Shown here in pieces: positions 9,230 to 16,489 of a stretch of 64,000 nt of DNA. The DNA is from Chryseobacterium vrystaatense (GTDB lineage: Bacteria > Bacteroidota > Bacteroidia > Flavobacteriales > Weeksellaceae). The DNA lies in the NCBI RefSeq assembly GCF_000737765.1, contig NZ_JPRI01000002.1, forward strand, positions 124,001 through 188,000, in the 5' to 3' direction. Made by a program: the position numbers and the translations under genes. Each line of letters starts with the position of its first letter. Within the stretch, counting starts at the first letter, position 1. A model generated the notes under the pieces. That model was not told the origin of the DNA. It saw only the letters and a program-made list of their open reading frames with translations, and made no database searches.

Positions 9230-9233
9230 TAAA

Positions 9234-9260
9234 AAAGGCATCCGTAAACCGGATGCCTTT
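9234..9260 (-). terminator. Terminator upstream of the protease-capsid unit
   Basis: An 11-bp perfect stem AAAGGCATCCG/CGGATGCCTTT with a 5-nt loop, followed on the minus strand by a short T run. It closes the small-gene unit ending at 9281 and insulates promoter P2. Confidence 0.85.
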
Positions 9261-9280
9261 AAAAAACTATATCTTAACTT

Positions 9281-9475
9281 CTACCTTAAAGTTTTTGAAA
9301 CTTTCAAAATGTGTTTTTTTATCGCTTCGAAATCTGAATCTGTAAACTTATTATCATTTTCCATTTTCATCTTTTTGTATGATGCTGATAAACTTACTGA
9401 TAATATTTCTGCAATTTTTTTTGCCTGCATTCCAAGTTCAGTTATAATCTTTATTGTTTTTTCGTGTGTATTCAT
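9281..9475 (-). CDS. Small HTH-like phage protein
   Basis: A 64-residue protein with an N-terminal helix-turn-helix character (KIITELGMQAKKIAEILSVS, about 9-28) followed by basic helices. Probably a DNA-binding regulator. It is the last gene before a strong terminator. It could influence the adjacent late promoter P2, but nothing in the sequence proves this. Confidence 0.6.
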   Translation of the reverse strand: MNTHEKTIKIITELGMQAKKIAEILSVSLSASYKKMKMENDNKFTDSDFEAIKKHILKVSKTLR

Positions 9476-9483
9476 AGTAAATA

Positions 9484-9765
9484 TTATTTAAGATCAATTT
9501 GCCCGAGGATAATTCTTGACTTGTACCATTTTCCAGCACGTTTCAAAATACTAATTATGTATTCAGGTTTATAGTCTTCAATGTTAAAATTTACATCATC
9601 AAGAACAAAGTAAAACAGTTTCTCTTTTATTATTATCTCAAATTCCAATTCATCCCGTAAATGTTCATTTTTCGAATCAAATTCAATAATTCGGATCTTG
9701 ATTTTAGGAACAAGATTATGTAGGATTATACTTTTATTCTGATCAAAAAACGTAAATTTTTCCAT
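9484..9765 (-). CDS. Small phage protein of unknown function
   Basis: A 94-residue protein when started at the ATG at 9765, which is preceded by the A/T-rich leader typical of this genome. An upstream in-frame start at 9831 would add 22 very hydrophobic residues and make it membrane-anchored, but that start lies very close to the preceding terminator hairpin. Alternating hydrophobic and charged residues suggest a small beta-rich domain. No known family recognised. Confidence 0.55.
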   Translation of the reverse strand: MEKFTFFDQNKSIILHNLVPKIKIRIIEFDSKNEHLRDELEFEIIIKEKLFYFVLDDVNFNIEDYKPEYIISILKRAGKWYKSRIILGQIDLK

Positions 9766-9840
9766 TTTTAATTTTAACATTAATATAACAAAGAAAAAGC
9801 TTTTGAAAATAATAAGAATATATTTCCACATTTTTTGTTA

Positions 9841-9868
9841 AAAAGCCCCTCTTACGAGGGGCCTTTTT
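9841..9868 (-). terminator. Terminator after 9867-10088 gene
   Basis: Stem GCCCCTC/GAGGGGC with loop TTAC, flanked by A and T runs on both sides, right at the stop codon of the 73-residue gene. T run on the minus strand supports termination of that gene. Confidence 0.85.
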
Positions 9869-10088
9869 ATTTACCAGCCTGATTATCAAGCTCTGCAATG
9901 CATTCATACAACTTGTCTAATTCAGACCTACTCATTCCATTAAGACGAAATACTGAACCTGTAATCCTGTTTGAAACTGTTATGTAGTAAACAGGTCCCT
10001 TTTTTGAGTTTCCATGACCTACAATTCTTTCCACTTTAAACGATCTGTACTCGTCAAAATCTCCTTGGACTTCTGCACTCTTTGCCAT
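9867..10088 (-). CDS. Small phage protein of unknown function
   Basis: A 73-residue protein with a strand-rich centre (PVYYITVSNRITGSVFRL) and a C-terminal helix (RSELDKLYECIAELDNQ). Unknown family. It is a monocistronic-looking gene, with a terminator at its stop and a palindrome (10136-10151) 47 bp upstream of its start that could be an operator. Confidence 0.6.
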   Translation of the reverse strand: MAKSAEVQGDFDEYRSFKVERIVGHGNSKKGPVYYITVSNRITGSVFRLNGMSRSELDKLYECIAELDNQAGK

Positions 10089-10135
10089 TTTTTTAATCCC
10101 TCTATTTTCTCATTGGGGTTCGGTGTTAAATTGTT

Positions 10136-10151
10136 GTCAAATTATTTTGAC
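10136..10151. promoter_or_regulatory. Operator-like palindrome
   Basis: GTCAAATTATTTTGAC, arms GTCAAA/TTTGAC with a 4-nt centre, 47 bp upstream of the minus-strand gene starting at 10088. Size and position fit a dimeric HTH binding site. Confidence 0.4.
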
Positions 10152-10178
10152 TTTGTAAATCTACAACTAAATAATTAT

Positions 10179-10206
10179 CCGTGCAAATATTTGCACGGTT
10201 TTTTTT
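10179..10206 (+). terminator. Plus-strand terminator-like palindrome with no plus-strand gene before it
   Basis: CCGTGCAAATATTTGCACGG (10179-10198) is a perfect 20-bp palindrome followed on the plus strand by eight T. On the minus strand no T run follows. No plus-strand gene precedes it, so it may end an antisense transcript or act as a protein site. Confidence 0.5.
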
Positions 10207-10297
10207 AAAAAAAAGACTTTTCTTTACTTACGCTTTTTTTTGATCATGCCTCTTTTTTGTATAAAACCCTCATAATTTCCTCTGCCCTTGTCGCACT

Positions 10298-10555
10298 CTA
10301 TTTAAACCTATCTTCTATTTCTGGAAGCTTTGGCCAATTCACGTACTTTAACCACAATTTAGCAATCTTGTTTCCATTAAGTTCAACTGATTGCGGTTCA
10401 ACCTCTATTCTTGTAATCATATGAGGTTGATATCGATATTCCATCGCCCTTTTCTTCTGCTCAGAAAAAAACACATCAATTTCCTGCTTTTTCTTAACTG
10501 TCTGTATTCTCAGAAACTCATCAGTTAATTTAACTACAACTCCCGTAATTTCCAT
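10298..10555 (-). CDS. Small phage protein, OB-fold-like start
   Basis: An 85-residue protein. The opening MEITGVVVKL and alternating strand pattern recall small OB-fold proteins such as DUF3127, but the similarity is too short to assign. The ATG follows directly on a region with several GATAC/GAAAC elements shared with the divergent plus-strand gene at 10747, suggesting a common divergent control region. Confidence 0.55.
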   Translation of the reverse strand: MEITGVVVKLTDEFLRIQTVKKKQEIDVFFSEQKKRAMEYRYQPHMITRIEVEPQSVELNGNKIAKLWLKYVNWPKLPEIEDRFK

Positions 10556-10746
10556 GCATCAAAATTGATACAAATTGAAACATTTACAAAATTTAAACTG
10601 ATACTTTTTATATCATTTTTAATTTTTACAGGATTGAAGGGCGTGTTTGAACACGTTTATTAGTCATAAATGGGATGCAACATTTTTGCTGATTTACTTT
10701 TATTACGTTATTTTATTTCGTAAATTGATATTAAATAATTAAGAAA
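10556..10746. promoter_or_regulatory. Divergent intergenic region with inverted repeat
   Basis: This 191-bp region separates the minus-strand gene at 10555 from the plus-strand gene at 10747. It contains an inverted repeat with arms CGTGTT/AACACG (10642-10655) and two TTGATAC/CTGATAC-type elements near the minus-strand start. Promoters are expected in both directions, but I see no clean TAnnTTTG. Confidence 0.4.
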
Positions 10747-10908
10747 ATGGCAAAAAAGACCGGTAAAATTGTATTTAAAGGCGGAAGTATCAAAGCAATG
10801 CTTAATGGAAAGTTGGCTGAATTAAACAAGAAATATAAAATTGACTTAGATAAAGCCGATCATCGATTGACTAAATGCACAGAGAACCCCGATACAAAAG
10901 GGTGTTAA
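10747..10908 (+). CDS. 53-residue plus-strand phage gene
   Basis: ATG at 10747, stop TAA at 10906-10908. The product begins MAKKTGKIVFKGGSIKAMLN, is strongly basic in its first 35 residues and has two Cys near the C-terminus. It is the only convincing plus-strand gene inside the late region. It has its own intergenic promoter region and a strong bidirectional terminator directly after the stop. That isolation suggests expression in the lysogen or separate timing, as for lysogenic conversion genes, but the function is unknown. Confidence 0.65.
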   Translation: MAKKTGKIVFKGGSIKAMLNGKLAELNKKYKIDLDKADHRLTKCTENPDTKGC

Positions 10909-10910
10909 TT

Positions 10911-10946
10911 CAAAATAAAAGCCTCTTAATTGAGGCTTTTATTTTG
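10911..10946. terminator. Strong bidirectional terminator between convergent genes
   Basis: A perfect 15-bp stem (10911-10925 with 10932-10946, core GCCTC/GAGGC) with loop TTAATT. T-rich flanks exist in both directions. It ends the plus-strand 53-residue gene and overlaps the last codons of the minus-strand lysozyme gene, so it serves both. Confidence 0.9.
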
Positions 10947-11496
10947 AAAACTTATTATAAGCAGCTTGCATTTTCACATCATAGTTATTCGCTTTATATC
11001 CGGGACCGTTGTAGCCCTTCGCGAAGGCTGCCCAATTTTTATTCCGGAGGTGGCCCTGAAGACCGAAAGCTTTAATATATCTGACAAATGCATCCAGATG
11101 GCCAGCTTCTGACTCATACATTTTATTGATGAATTCCTGCAGAGTTTTGTAACCGAGTTTTTGCCAGTTATCCCCCATCACCTGGAACCTCCCCCAGGAA
11201 CATGACATCAAAGCTGCTTCTCTGTTTAATTCAGATGCTCTTTGAAGCTTAAGATGTTGATCAGATTCTTTGCCGTAACCTCCGGGTGCTTTATTACAAA
11301 GATCAGGATGTGAAACAGCATACTTGCCATTTGTGTACTTGTAGAATCTGTGACGCTCAAATAGGATCTTCGGTTCTCCGGATGGAAGAAATCCCGATCC
11401 CCGACTCTCAACTTCAGCAACCGCTTTTATCGCTGCTACTTCGCAGCCTAACTCTTCTGCAGCATTTATATAATCTTGTTCAGTTAGTGCTTTCAT
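10939..11496 (-). CDS. Phage endolysin, N-acetylmuramidase domain
   Basis: A 185-residue protein of the N-acetylmuramidase family (PF11860 type), covering the whole chain without a separate binding domain. Signature segments are VAEVESRGSGF (probable catalytic Glu near residue 29), PKILFERHRFYKY, SCSWGRFQVMG and AFAKGYNGPGY. It cleaves the glycan chain of peptidoglycan at lysis. There is no signal peptide, so release depends on a holin. Its ATG overlaps the stop of a 31-residue membrane peptide gene in an ATGA junction, last of a four-gene coupled lysis cassette. Confidence 0.88.
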   Translation of the reverse strand: MKALTEQDYINAAEELGCEVAAIKAVAEVESRGSGFLPSGEPKILFERHRFYKYTNGKYAVSHPDLCNKAPGGYGKESDQHLKLQRASELNREAALMSCSWGRFQVMGDNWQKLGYKTLQEFINKMYESEAGHLDAFVRYIKAFGLQGHLRNKNWAAFAKGYNGPGYKANNYDVKMQAAYNKFSK

Positions 11497-11588
11497 TTTT
11501 TAATTATTTCGTCGATTAGTATTTTAAAACAGAAACCAGTCCCGGCTCCCATTAGATATAGTGTTAGATAGAATGTTACTTCTGTCAT
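11493..11588 (-). CDS. 31-residue membrane peptide in lysis cassette (holin candidate)
   Basis: ATG at 11588, TGA at 11493-11495. The peptide begins MTEVTFYLTLYLMGAGTGFC and ends in a charged DEIIKK tail, giving one predicted transmembrane helix (about 5-25). Both ends are ATGA overlaps, with the stop of the spanin-like gene and with the start of the endolysin, which is hard to explain unless it is translated. Gene order and topology fit a very small holin, but holins share no sequence signature. An alternative is a small antiholin or regulatory peptide. Confidence 0.6.
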   Translation of the reverse strand: MTEVTFYLTLYLMGAGTGFCFKILIDEIIKK

Positions 11589-12271
11589 AGTCGGACCAAA
11601 TTGTAAGAAACCCCAAGCCCGAAGACCGGATAAAACTGATTCGCTGCAGGAACATAATAATATCCGGCTTGAATTCCGAGCCCGAACCGCTTAGGCTTGA
11701 CGTCAATTCGTTTTTTGAAATGCTCCACTCCATTTATTTTCATATTCTTATCTGGTGAGGATATATCGATGTAAGTGTTTTCTTTTCCCAGGAGCCATTT
11801 CCGGTCCTGATACTTTACAATATCAACGATTGCATTATACTTATAATCAACGGTACTATCTGCTGTATTTGAAACTATCTGAAGGTATTTATTTTCATAA
11901 TAAATCCGGTCCTTCTCCCGCTGGATCTTACTGGCTTTTAATTGCCCTTCAAGTACAAACTTTGCTCTTGTCAACTCATCAATCTTTTCGGTTGCTATAT
12001 TAAGAGCCGGGGCAAGTGTATCCTGAACATAGGTTACATAATTTTTTGACACATAGTTCTTAATTATTTCACCTTCTTTTTGCCGAAAATTACCATGTAA
12101 AGTACTATCAACTTTGTTCATCCATGTATATAGTGCTATACTATCTCTATCTTCCTTTGATTCTTTATCTATCCTATCCTTCCTATCCAAACTAAACCAT
12201 CCTGTGAATAGATTTGAAATTAATAGGATAAGCGCCAAAATCAAAATCGCTATAAATGCTTTATTTTTCAT
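11585..12271 (-). CDS. Spanin-like lysis protein with outer-membrane-type C-terminus
   Basis: A 228-residue protein similar in plan to DUF6808-type proteins of Bacteroidota phages. Residues 5-26 form a signal anchor (FIAILILALILLISNLFTGW), residues 30-150 are a long helical, charged, periplasm-compatible rod, and the last 35 residues (RFGLGIQAGYYYVP... to GLGVSYNLVRL) look like two amphipathic outer-membrane strands with a C-terminal beta-signal pattern. This would link inner and outer membranes as a one-piece spanin. It is joined by ATGA overlaps to the genes on both sides. The spanin role is an inference from topology and cassette position. Confidence 0.65.
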   Translation of the reverse strand: MKNKAFIAILILALILLISNLFTGWFSLDRKDRIDKESKEDRDSIALYTWMNKVDSTLHGNFRQKEGEIIKNYVSKNYVTYVQDTLAPALNIATEKIDELTRAKFVLEGQLKASKIQREKDRIYYENKYLQIVSNTADSTVDYKYNAIVDIVKYQDRKWLLGKENTYIDISSPDKNMKINGVEHFKKRIDVKPKRFGLGIQAGYYYVPAANQFYPVFGLGVSYNLVRL

Positions 12272-12579
12272 TTCGCTTGATTTAAGATTTGTTTTGCCTG
12301 CTCTTGAGTTTGCTCCCTCAGAGTGCTGTCGGCTTGTTTTATTGTTTCCTGTTGTATAAACCCAGCTTTCATTAAAAGTTCATCTTTCAATTTGTCTTTC
12401 TCTGCCCTTTCCTTTTCATATAATTCTTTCCAATATTGCTCTGCATCACTGCTTTTGCTCATGTTAATAAAATAGGTTGTCCAAAACATCAGGAAGAATA
12501 CAGCTGCAACAAAAGCAATTGGATTCTTAACAATGAGCTGCTGAAATCGTCCTATTTGATTTATGTTTGGATTCGCCAT
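12268..12579 (-). CDS. Small membrane protein with coiled coil, lysis cassette
   Basis: A 103-residue protein with one transmembrane helix (about 21-40, IAFVAAVFFLMFWTTYFI) followed by a charged helical segment rich in Glu, Lys and Gln. This topology suits an i-spanin or holin-associated protein. The stop overlaps the start of the 228-residue gene as ATGA. It is the first gene of the lysis cassette, 38 nt after the receptor-binding protein gene, so it is likely transcribed from late promoter P3. Confidence 0.65.
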   Translation of the reverse strand: MANPNINQIGRFQQLIVKNPIAFVAAVFFLMFWTTYFINMSKSSDAEQYWKELYEKERAEKDKLKDELLMKAGFIQQETIKQADSTLREQTQEQAKQILNQAK

Positions 12580-12617
12580 TTCATTTTATGAGATTTCTAA
12601 TTATAAATTCTTTCATT

Positions 12618-15600
12618 TTACACAAGTCCAAATAATTCCTCTTTGTTTCCGTCAAATTGCGCAAATCTAATCTGGCAATGAAGTGTAGGTAGGTTTTGCG
12701 CTATAACAAAAGACATATATGTTTTTCCTTCTGTCTCAATTATATGAGGCGTTGCGACCTGATCTACCGCATACGCATTTTGGGACTCCAACTCGTCTAT
12801 CACGTCTAAAACTAGTTTTTTATTGACCCAATTAACAGGTGCCCCAATATCGAAACATTCCGCGTATATAATCGATGAAGGCAAATTACCCGCTACCCCG
12901 GTAGCTGCATGGTATACAACCATCCAACGATCATTATTTGAAGACCTCATTATTTTAAGACCACCATAAGTCCTACCCGCAGCGACCTGTAACGAGGATA
13001 GTTTTTGGACATTAGTCCATCCTGTTTCCCAGCTTGTGGACCTAACTAACCACATTTCCCACATGGGATTACCGGCAGGGCGGCCTTCTATGATTCCATA
13101 ATAATATCCGTCAGAGTGTTTTTCGGGCCAAAAACCAACGTTGGCCATAGTTGGTACTATCGGCGGGAAGTCGGCTACTTTTGTGAAATTTTTTCCGTCC
13201 ATAGATTTGAATATATACCCACCGGCGCCTAGTTGTGTGTAATCAGCAGCGGCAATGATATAAACTGCACCGTCTTTAACACCTGCCCATGACGACGTTG
13301 CTACGGTTACCCCGGCTTTATTTCGTTTCCCGCCTATGACGCAGTCATCTGTATACATCATGTATCCGCCGTCGACTCTGCTGGATATTGCAAGGCCAAT
13401 TCCTGACTCTATGAAAATATTCGGATCGGATATACCAACGGTAAAATATAGGTAGTATTGGTCTTTAAACTTTATTACGTTCTGCTCTCCCATCACATCA
13501 AAACCATGCGCATTATTAACTAGAAAATTGTCACCCACTGGGTAACCCTCTTGCGGAAAAAGTTTGTCTTCGGGCGATGGCATTCCGTAAGGGTTATTGT
13601 TTGCCGTCCATTGCGCCACCCTGTCAAGTGATATTTTACGATTCCAAAACGCTGCTGATTTTACCACCTGCCCGTTATCCTGGTTAAGCGTAAAATTAAA
13701 TGACGTCATTTTTCTGTTTACGTTATGAACGCCCATTTCGCGGTTATCTATAATTGCTCGGATAAAAAATGCATCTGCTGTGATCACTACGTTTATTGTC
13801 TTGCCCTCATAATCGTAGGCGATCGAGTTGCCTGCAAAAGCAAAGCCTACACTACCCGCTGCTAAAGTCACAGTAAAGACGCCATAATTAATGGTGCATA
13901 TGGTTTTACCTGTGGGGTATTTTGCCGCAGGCATTTTTACGCTAAACGCGAAAGACCATATGTATTTTGCGTCGAAAGTTTTGAAATTTCCCGCCCAGTT
14001 AAGTCCCATTTTTGAAACGGTGTTATTGCCGAAAACATCTGGTTTATTGATGTCAGGAAAAAAAGAAACCACACCTGGATCAGCCTGTCTAAGCTTTGCA
14101 TTATTGGTAATCTTATCTATTCTACGTGCTTCATAGATTAAAGGTTCTTCTTTCTTAACTATGACTTCAGCGAAGGACTTTACCTTAATAACTTCACCAG
14201 ACTTCCAAACTTCTAACCCAATATTCCCCACCTGCGCTATTGTACCATTGGAGGAGTAATATAAACCATCTCCGCCTTCCACATAAGCTAAAGCTGATGA
14301 ACTAGTCCCGGTGCTGTAGCATATAACGTCACCAACAAGCGCAGAAAACGATACAGAAACATCATTCCACCCAGCCACCAAAGGCACATTCTGCACAATA
14401 GTAATCATAGCGCCTGATCTTCGGGCTAAAAAAGTTCCTGTTCCTGCATTACTAACTAAAACACGCAATTTTGTTACTACTACAGGCGTCTGAATAACCC
14501 AAGTGCCGATCGAATTGCCGGTGTTTGCTGGCACATAATTACTGAATACAGTTGTGGACAGGTCCTTGCTGATTATAGGATTATTCGCCAGTTTTTGACC
14601 TGTACTATTAAAAGCAGTTTCCGTAAATCTATTTTTTTCGTCAAGAAGGAAGTCATAACGATCAGCCGCAGCCATCATCGTTGATGATTCGCTATTATTA
14701 GTTGGGTCAAAAATCTTTTTAGCTTGAGCCATAAGTAATCTGTCTACCGGTTCCCATGATGAGCCATTAAAGTAAAATCTAGTAAAATTAGCAGAATCAG
14801 CCTTAAGGTTCCCGCAATTAGGATAATTTGTTCCCGGAAAAGCAGAAGCTATCTTGGGTGTATACCAGCCTTTTCTCCAACCTGTAGATGGAGGTAATGT
14901 ATCCGGGCTAATTGTTCCATGATCATCTAAAACATAATCCCCAGACTTCACCAATTTTTCATTGCCTTTGTCTGTTTTAATAAAAATGTCATTTCCAATT
15001 CTGAAAACACTTCCTTTTTTAGTATCAGATGGAGAATCATTCAATATAAAAGAATCTGATCGGATATTCCCAATAACATCCAAAGATTCTGTCGGGTTAT
15101 TCTTATTTATACCAACCTTTGCCAAGCCAAGATTATTAAAAAAATTGAGAAAATAACTTTTCAAATTAAAATTACGATTATCACTAAGTGATAAATCAGC
15201 ATTTCCTAAATTTTTACCATCGCTACCTAAAATGTTCCTTAGATTGGCCTTCTGAGCTTCAGTCAAATTAGAGCCATCTAATTTCATATAGTCTTTTAAT
15301 TGATCTAAAAAATCTCCCATATCTACTTCTATGTTATTATTTAATGTAATTAACCCTATATAGAGTTGATAAACTGTATCAGAACCTATTTCCTGTTCGA
15401 AAACAAAATTGAATTTTTCTCCTGCCTTTTCACTTTTATGTGAAGAAGTGAAAACCAGTGGAGCATCTGGTGACCCCAGAACCTTTACACCTTTATCGCA
15501 GGAGGGAATAAGTACAACAAATCCTTCCTCCAGATAATTTTTTGAGAATTCCAACGCCTCCTGCTCGGTGCCTGGATGAGTTCCATTAAATTTCACTTTG

Positions 15601-15836
15601 AAATTTTTAGAGTCTGGATCGCCGATTGTTTCGTAAGAATATTCCTGACTGGATGTTGTAAGATAGATCTGGATCATACCAGTATTCTCTTTCATAATGA
15701 TATCATCGATAAGAGCAATTCCCCGATGATCCGCTACAGGGAATTTTTTGATATCGTTCACCGAGGCCAAATAAGCAAATCTCCTTCTAAGAGGGGCTGA
15801 TCCTGTTCTCACTTTCTGCAGAATATTGAATCTCAT
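12618..15836 (-). CDS. Phage receptor-binding protein (tail fibre/spike) with beta-propeller-like glycan domain
   Basis: A 1072-residue modular protein. Residues 1-170 carry the same docking module as the two virion proteins near the capsid (SQEYSYET at about 63-70, GTHPGTE, FVFEQEIGS). A fibre-type linker follows (KLDGSNLTEAQKANLRNILG; GINKNNPTESLDVIGNIRSD). The middle, about 580-760, resembles a LamG/concanavalin fold. The C-terminal 300 residues have repeating W/Y/G strands typical of five-bladed propellers of GH43/GH32-like enzymes. It probably binds and perhaps cleaves a surface glycan. Base composition from about 12.8 to 14.1 kb is GC-richer than the rest of the phage, suggesting recent domain acquisition. 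Confidence 0.78.
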   Translation of the reverse strand: MRFNILQKVRTGSAPLRRRFAYLASVNDIKKFPVADHRGIALIDDIIMKENTGMIQIYLTTSSQEYSYETIGDPDSKNFKVKFNGTHPGTEQEALEFSKNYLEEGFVVLIPSCDKGVKVLGSPDAPLVFTSSHKSEKAGEKFNFVFEQEIGSDTVYQLYIGLITLNNNIEVDMGDFLDQLKDYMKLDGSNLTEAQKANLRNILGSDGKNLGNADLSLSDNRNFNLKSYFLNFFNNLGLAKVGINKNNPTESLDVIGNIRSDSFILNDSPSDTKKGSVFRIGNDIFIKTDKGNEKLVKSGDYVLDDHGTISPDTLPPSTGWRKGWYTPKIASAFPGTNYPNCGNLKADSANFTRFYFNGSSWEPVDRLLMAQAKKIFDPTNNSESSTMMAAADRYDFLLDEKNRFTETAFNSTGQKLANNPIISKDLSTTVFSNYVPANTGNSIGTWVIQTPVVVTKLRVLVSNAGTGTFLARRSGAMITIVQNVPLVAGWNDVSVSFSALVGDVICYSTGTSSSALAYVEGGDGLYYSSNGTIAQVGNIGLEVWKSGEVIKVKSFAEVIVKKEEPLIYEARRIDKITNNAKLRQADPGVVSFFPDINKPDVFGNNTVSKMGLNWAGNFKTFDAKYIWSFAFSVKMPAAKYPTGKTICTINYGVFTVTLAAGSVGFAFAGNSIAYDYEGKTINVVITADAFFIRAIIDNREMGVHNVNRKMTSFNFTLNQDNGQVVKSAAFWNRKISLDRVAQWTANNNPYGMPSPEDKLFPQEGYPVGDNFLVNNAHGFDVMGEQNVIKFKDQYYLYFTVGISDPNIFIESGIGLAISSRVDGGYMMYTDDCVIGGKRNKAGVTVATSSWAGVKDGAVYIIAAADYTQLGAGGYIFKSMDGKNFTKVADFPPIVPTMANVGFWPEKHSDGYYYGIIEGRPAGNPMWEMWLVRSTSWETGWTNVQKLSSLQVAAGRTYGGLKIMRSSNNDRWMVVYHAATGVAGNLPSSIIYAECFDIGAPVNWVNKKLVLDVIDELESQNAYAVDQVATPHIIETEGKTYMSFVIAQNLPTLHCQIRFAQFDGNKEELFGLV

Positions 15837-15853
15837 TCTTTAAATAGTTTACA

Positions 15854-15891
15854 CAAATTTTCAACTTCAGCTGACATTTTATTGTGACGCA
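15854..15891 (-). promoter_or_regulatory. Putative phage late promoter P3
   Basis: TGCGTCACAA (15882-15891, minus strand), 20 nt, then AAAATTTG (15854-15861), 7/8 to TAnnTTTG, 17 nt before the receptor-binding protein ATG. It follows a terminator directly. It would drive the receptor-binding protein and the lysis cassette. Confidence 0.7.
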
Positions 15892-15896
15892 CAAAA

Positions 15897-15916
15897 AAAC
15901 CGCCTAATGGCGGTTT
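15897..15916 (-). terminator. Terminator after 15947-16489 gene
   Basis: Perfect stem AAACCGCC/GGCGGTTT with loop TAAT, followed by a T run on the minus strand. It ends the two-gene unit 15947-16922 and separates it from promoter P3. Confidence 0.88.
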
Positions 15917-15946
15917 AACACACAAATAAAAACTATATGAAAAAAA

Positions 15947-16489
15947 TTAGTTTCGAGATAACCTTCCTTGAAGCTGAGCACATACACCACCTCCATCTTT
16001 CATCCGGTAATATAACTTACGGAGTTGCATTTGCGAAAACCCACACTCAAAAAGATCATATTTATCAATAAATTTCAAAATTGCTTTTGAAATATTCTCT
16101 TCATCATCCTTATAAGCAATAACGTAGCTATAAAATACAGTCCTAAACTGTTGTTCAATAAGATCGTTTACCTCTTCCTTAAATTGGTCTGGTAAAAACA
16201 CAAAGCTTTTGCATAAATTCTCTACTTTAAAAAACTTTCCTTGAGCTATCCATCTGCGACGAGTTGTATTTTTAATTTCCAGAAAAAAATTAAATTTTTC
16301 AACATTCCTTACTGGGTAATCAATTTTATCCAATCTTTCAATAATAAATCTTCCAATAAGGGAATCTTTGGAAAGATCAAATGTTTTACACTTAAACCCA
16401 GCAAAAGTTTTCTCTGTCCCTTTAAGTTCTTTAATAAGGAAAAATACAAGGTGAGGTCGGAGTGTTAATGGAATAATATTGCTATTCAT
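15947..16489 (-). CDS. Phage protein of unknown function
   Basis: A 180-residue basic protein, mixed helix and strand, with no recognised domain. It overlaps the preceding 146-residue gene by 8 nt, so the two are a coupled pair between the intergenic control region and the receptor-binding protein gene. A structural or tail-associated role is possible from position only. Confidence 0.65.
   Translation of the reverse strand: MNSNIIPLTLRPHLVFFLIKELKGTEKTFAGFKCKTFDLSKDSLIGRFIIERLDKIDYPVRNVEKFNFFLEIKNTTRRRWIAQGKFFKVENLCKSFVFLPDQFKEEVNDLIEQQFRTVFYSYVIAYKDDEENISKAILKFIDKYDLFECGFSQMQLRKLYYRMKDGGGVCAQLQGRLSRN

Noticed and set aside
9033..9491. 152-residue plus-strand frame antisense to the protease gene
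   Set aside because: It runs across a terminator, promoter P2 and the start of a clear S49 peptidase; composition is Phe/Ile/Ser-rich as for an antisense shadow.
11526..11733. 69-residue minus-strand frame in the lysis cassette
   Set aside because: It overlaps the 228-residue gene out of frame and lacks the ATGA junctions that support the 31-residue frame.
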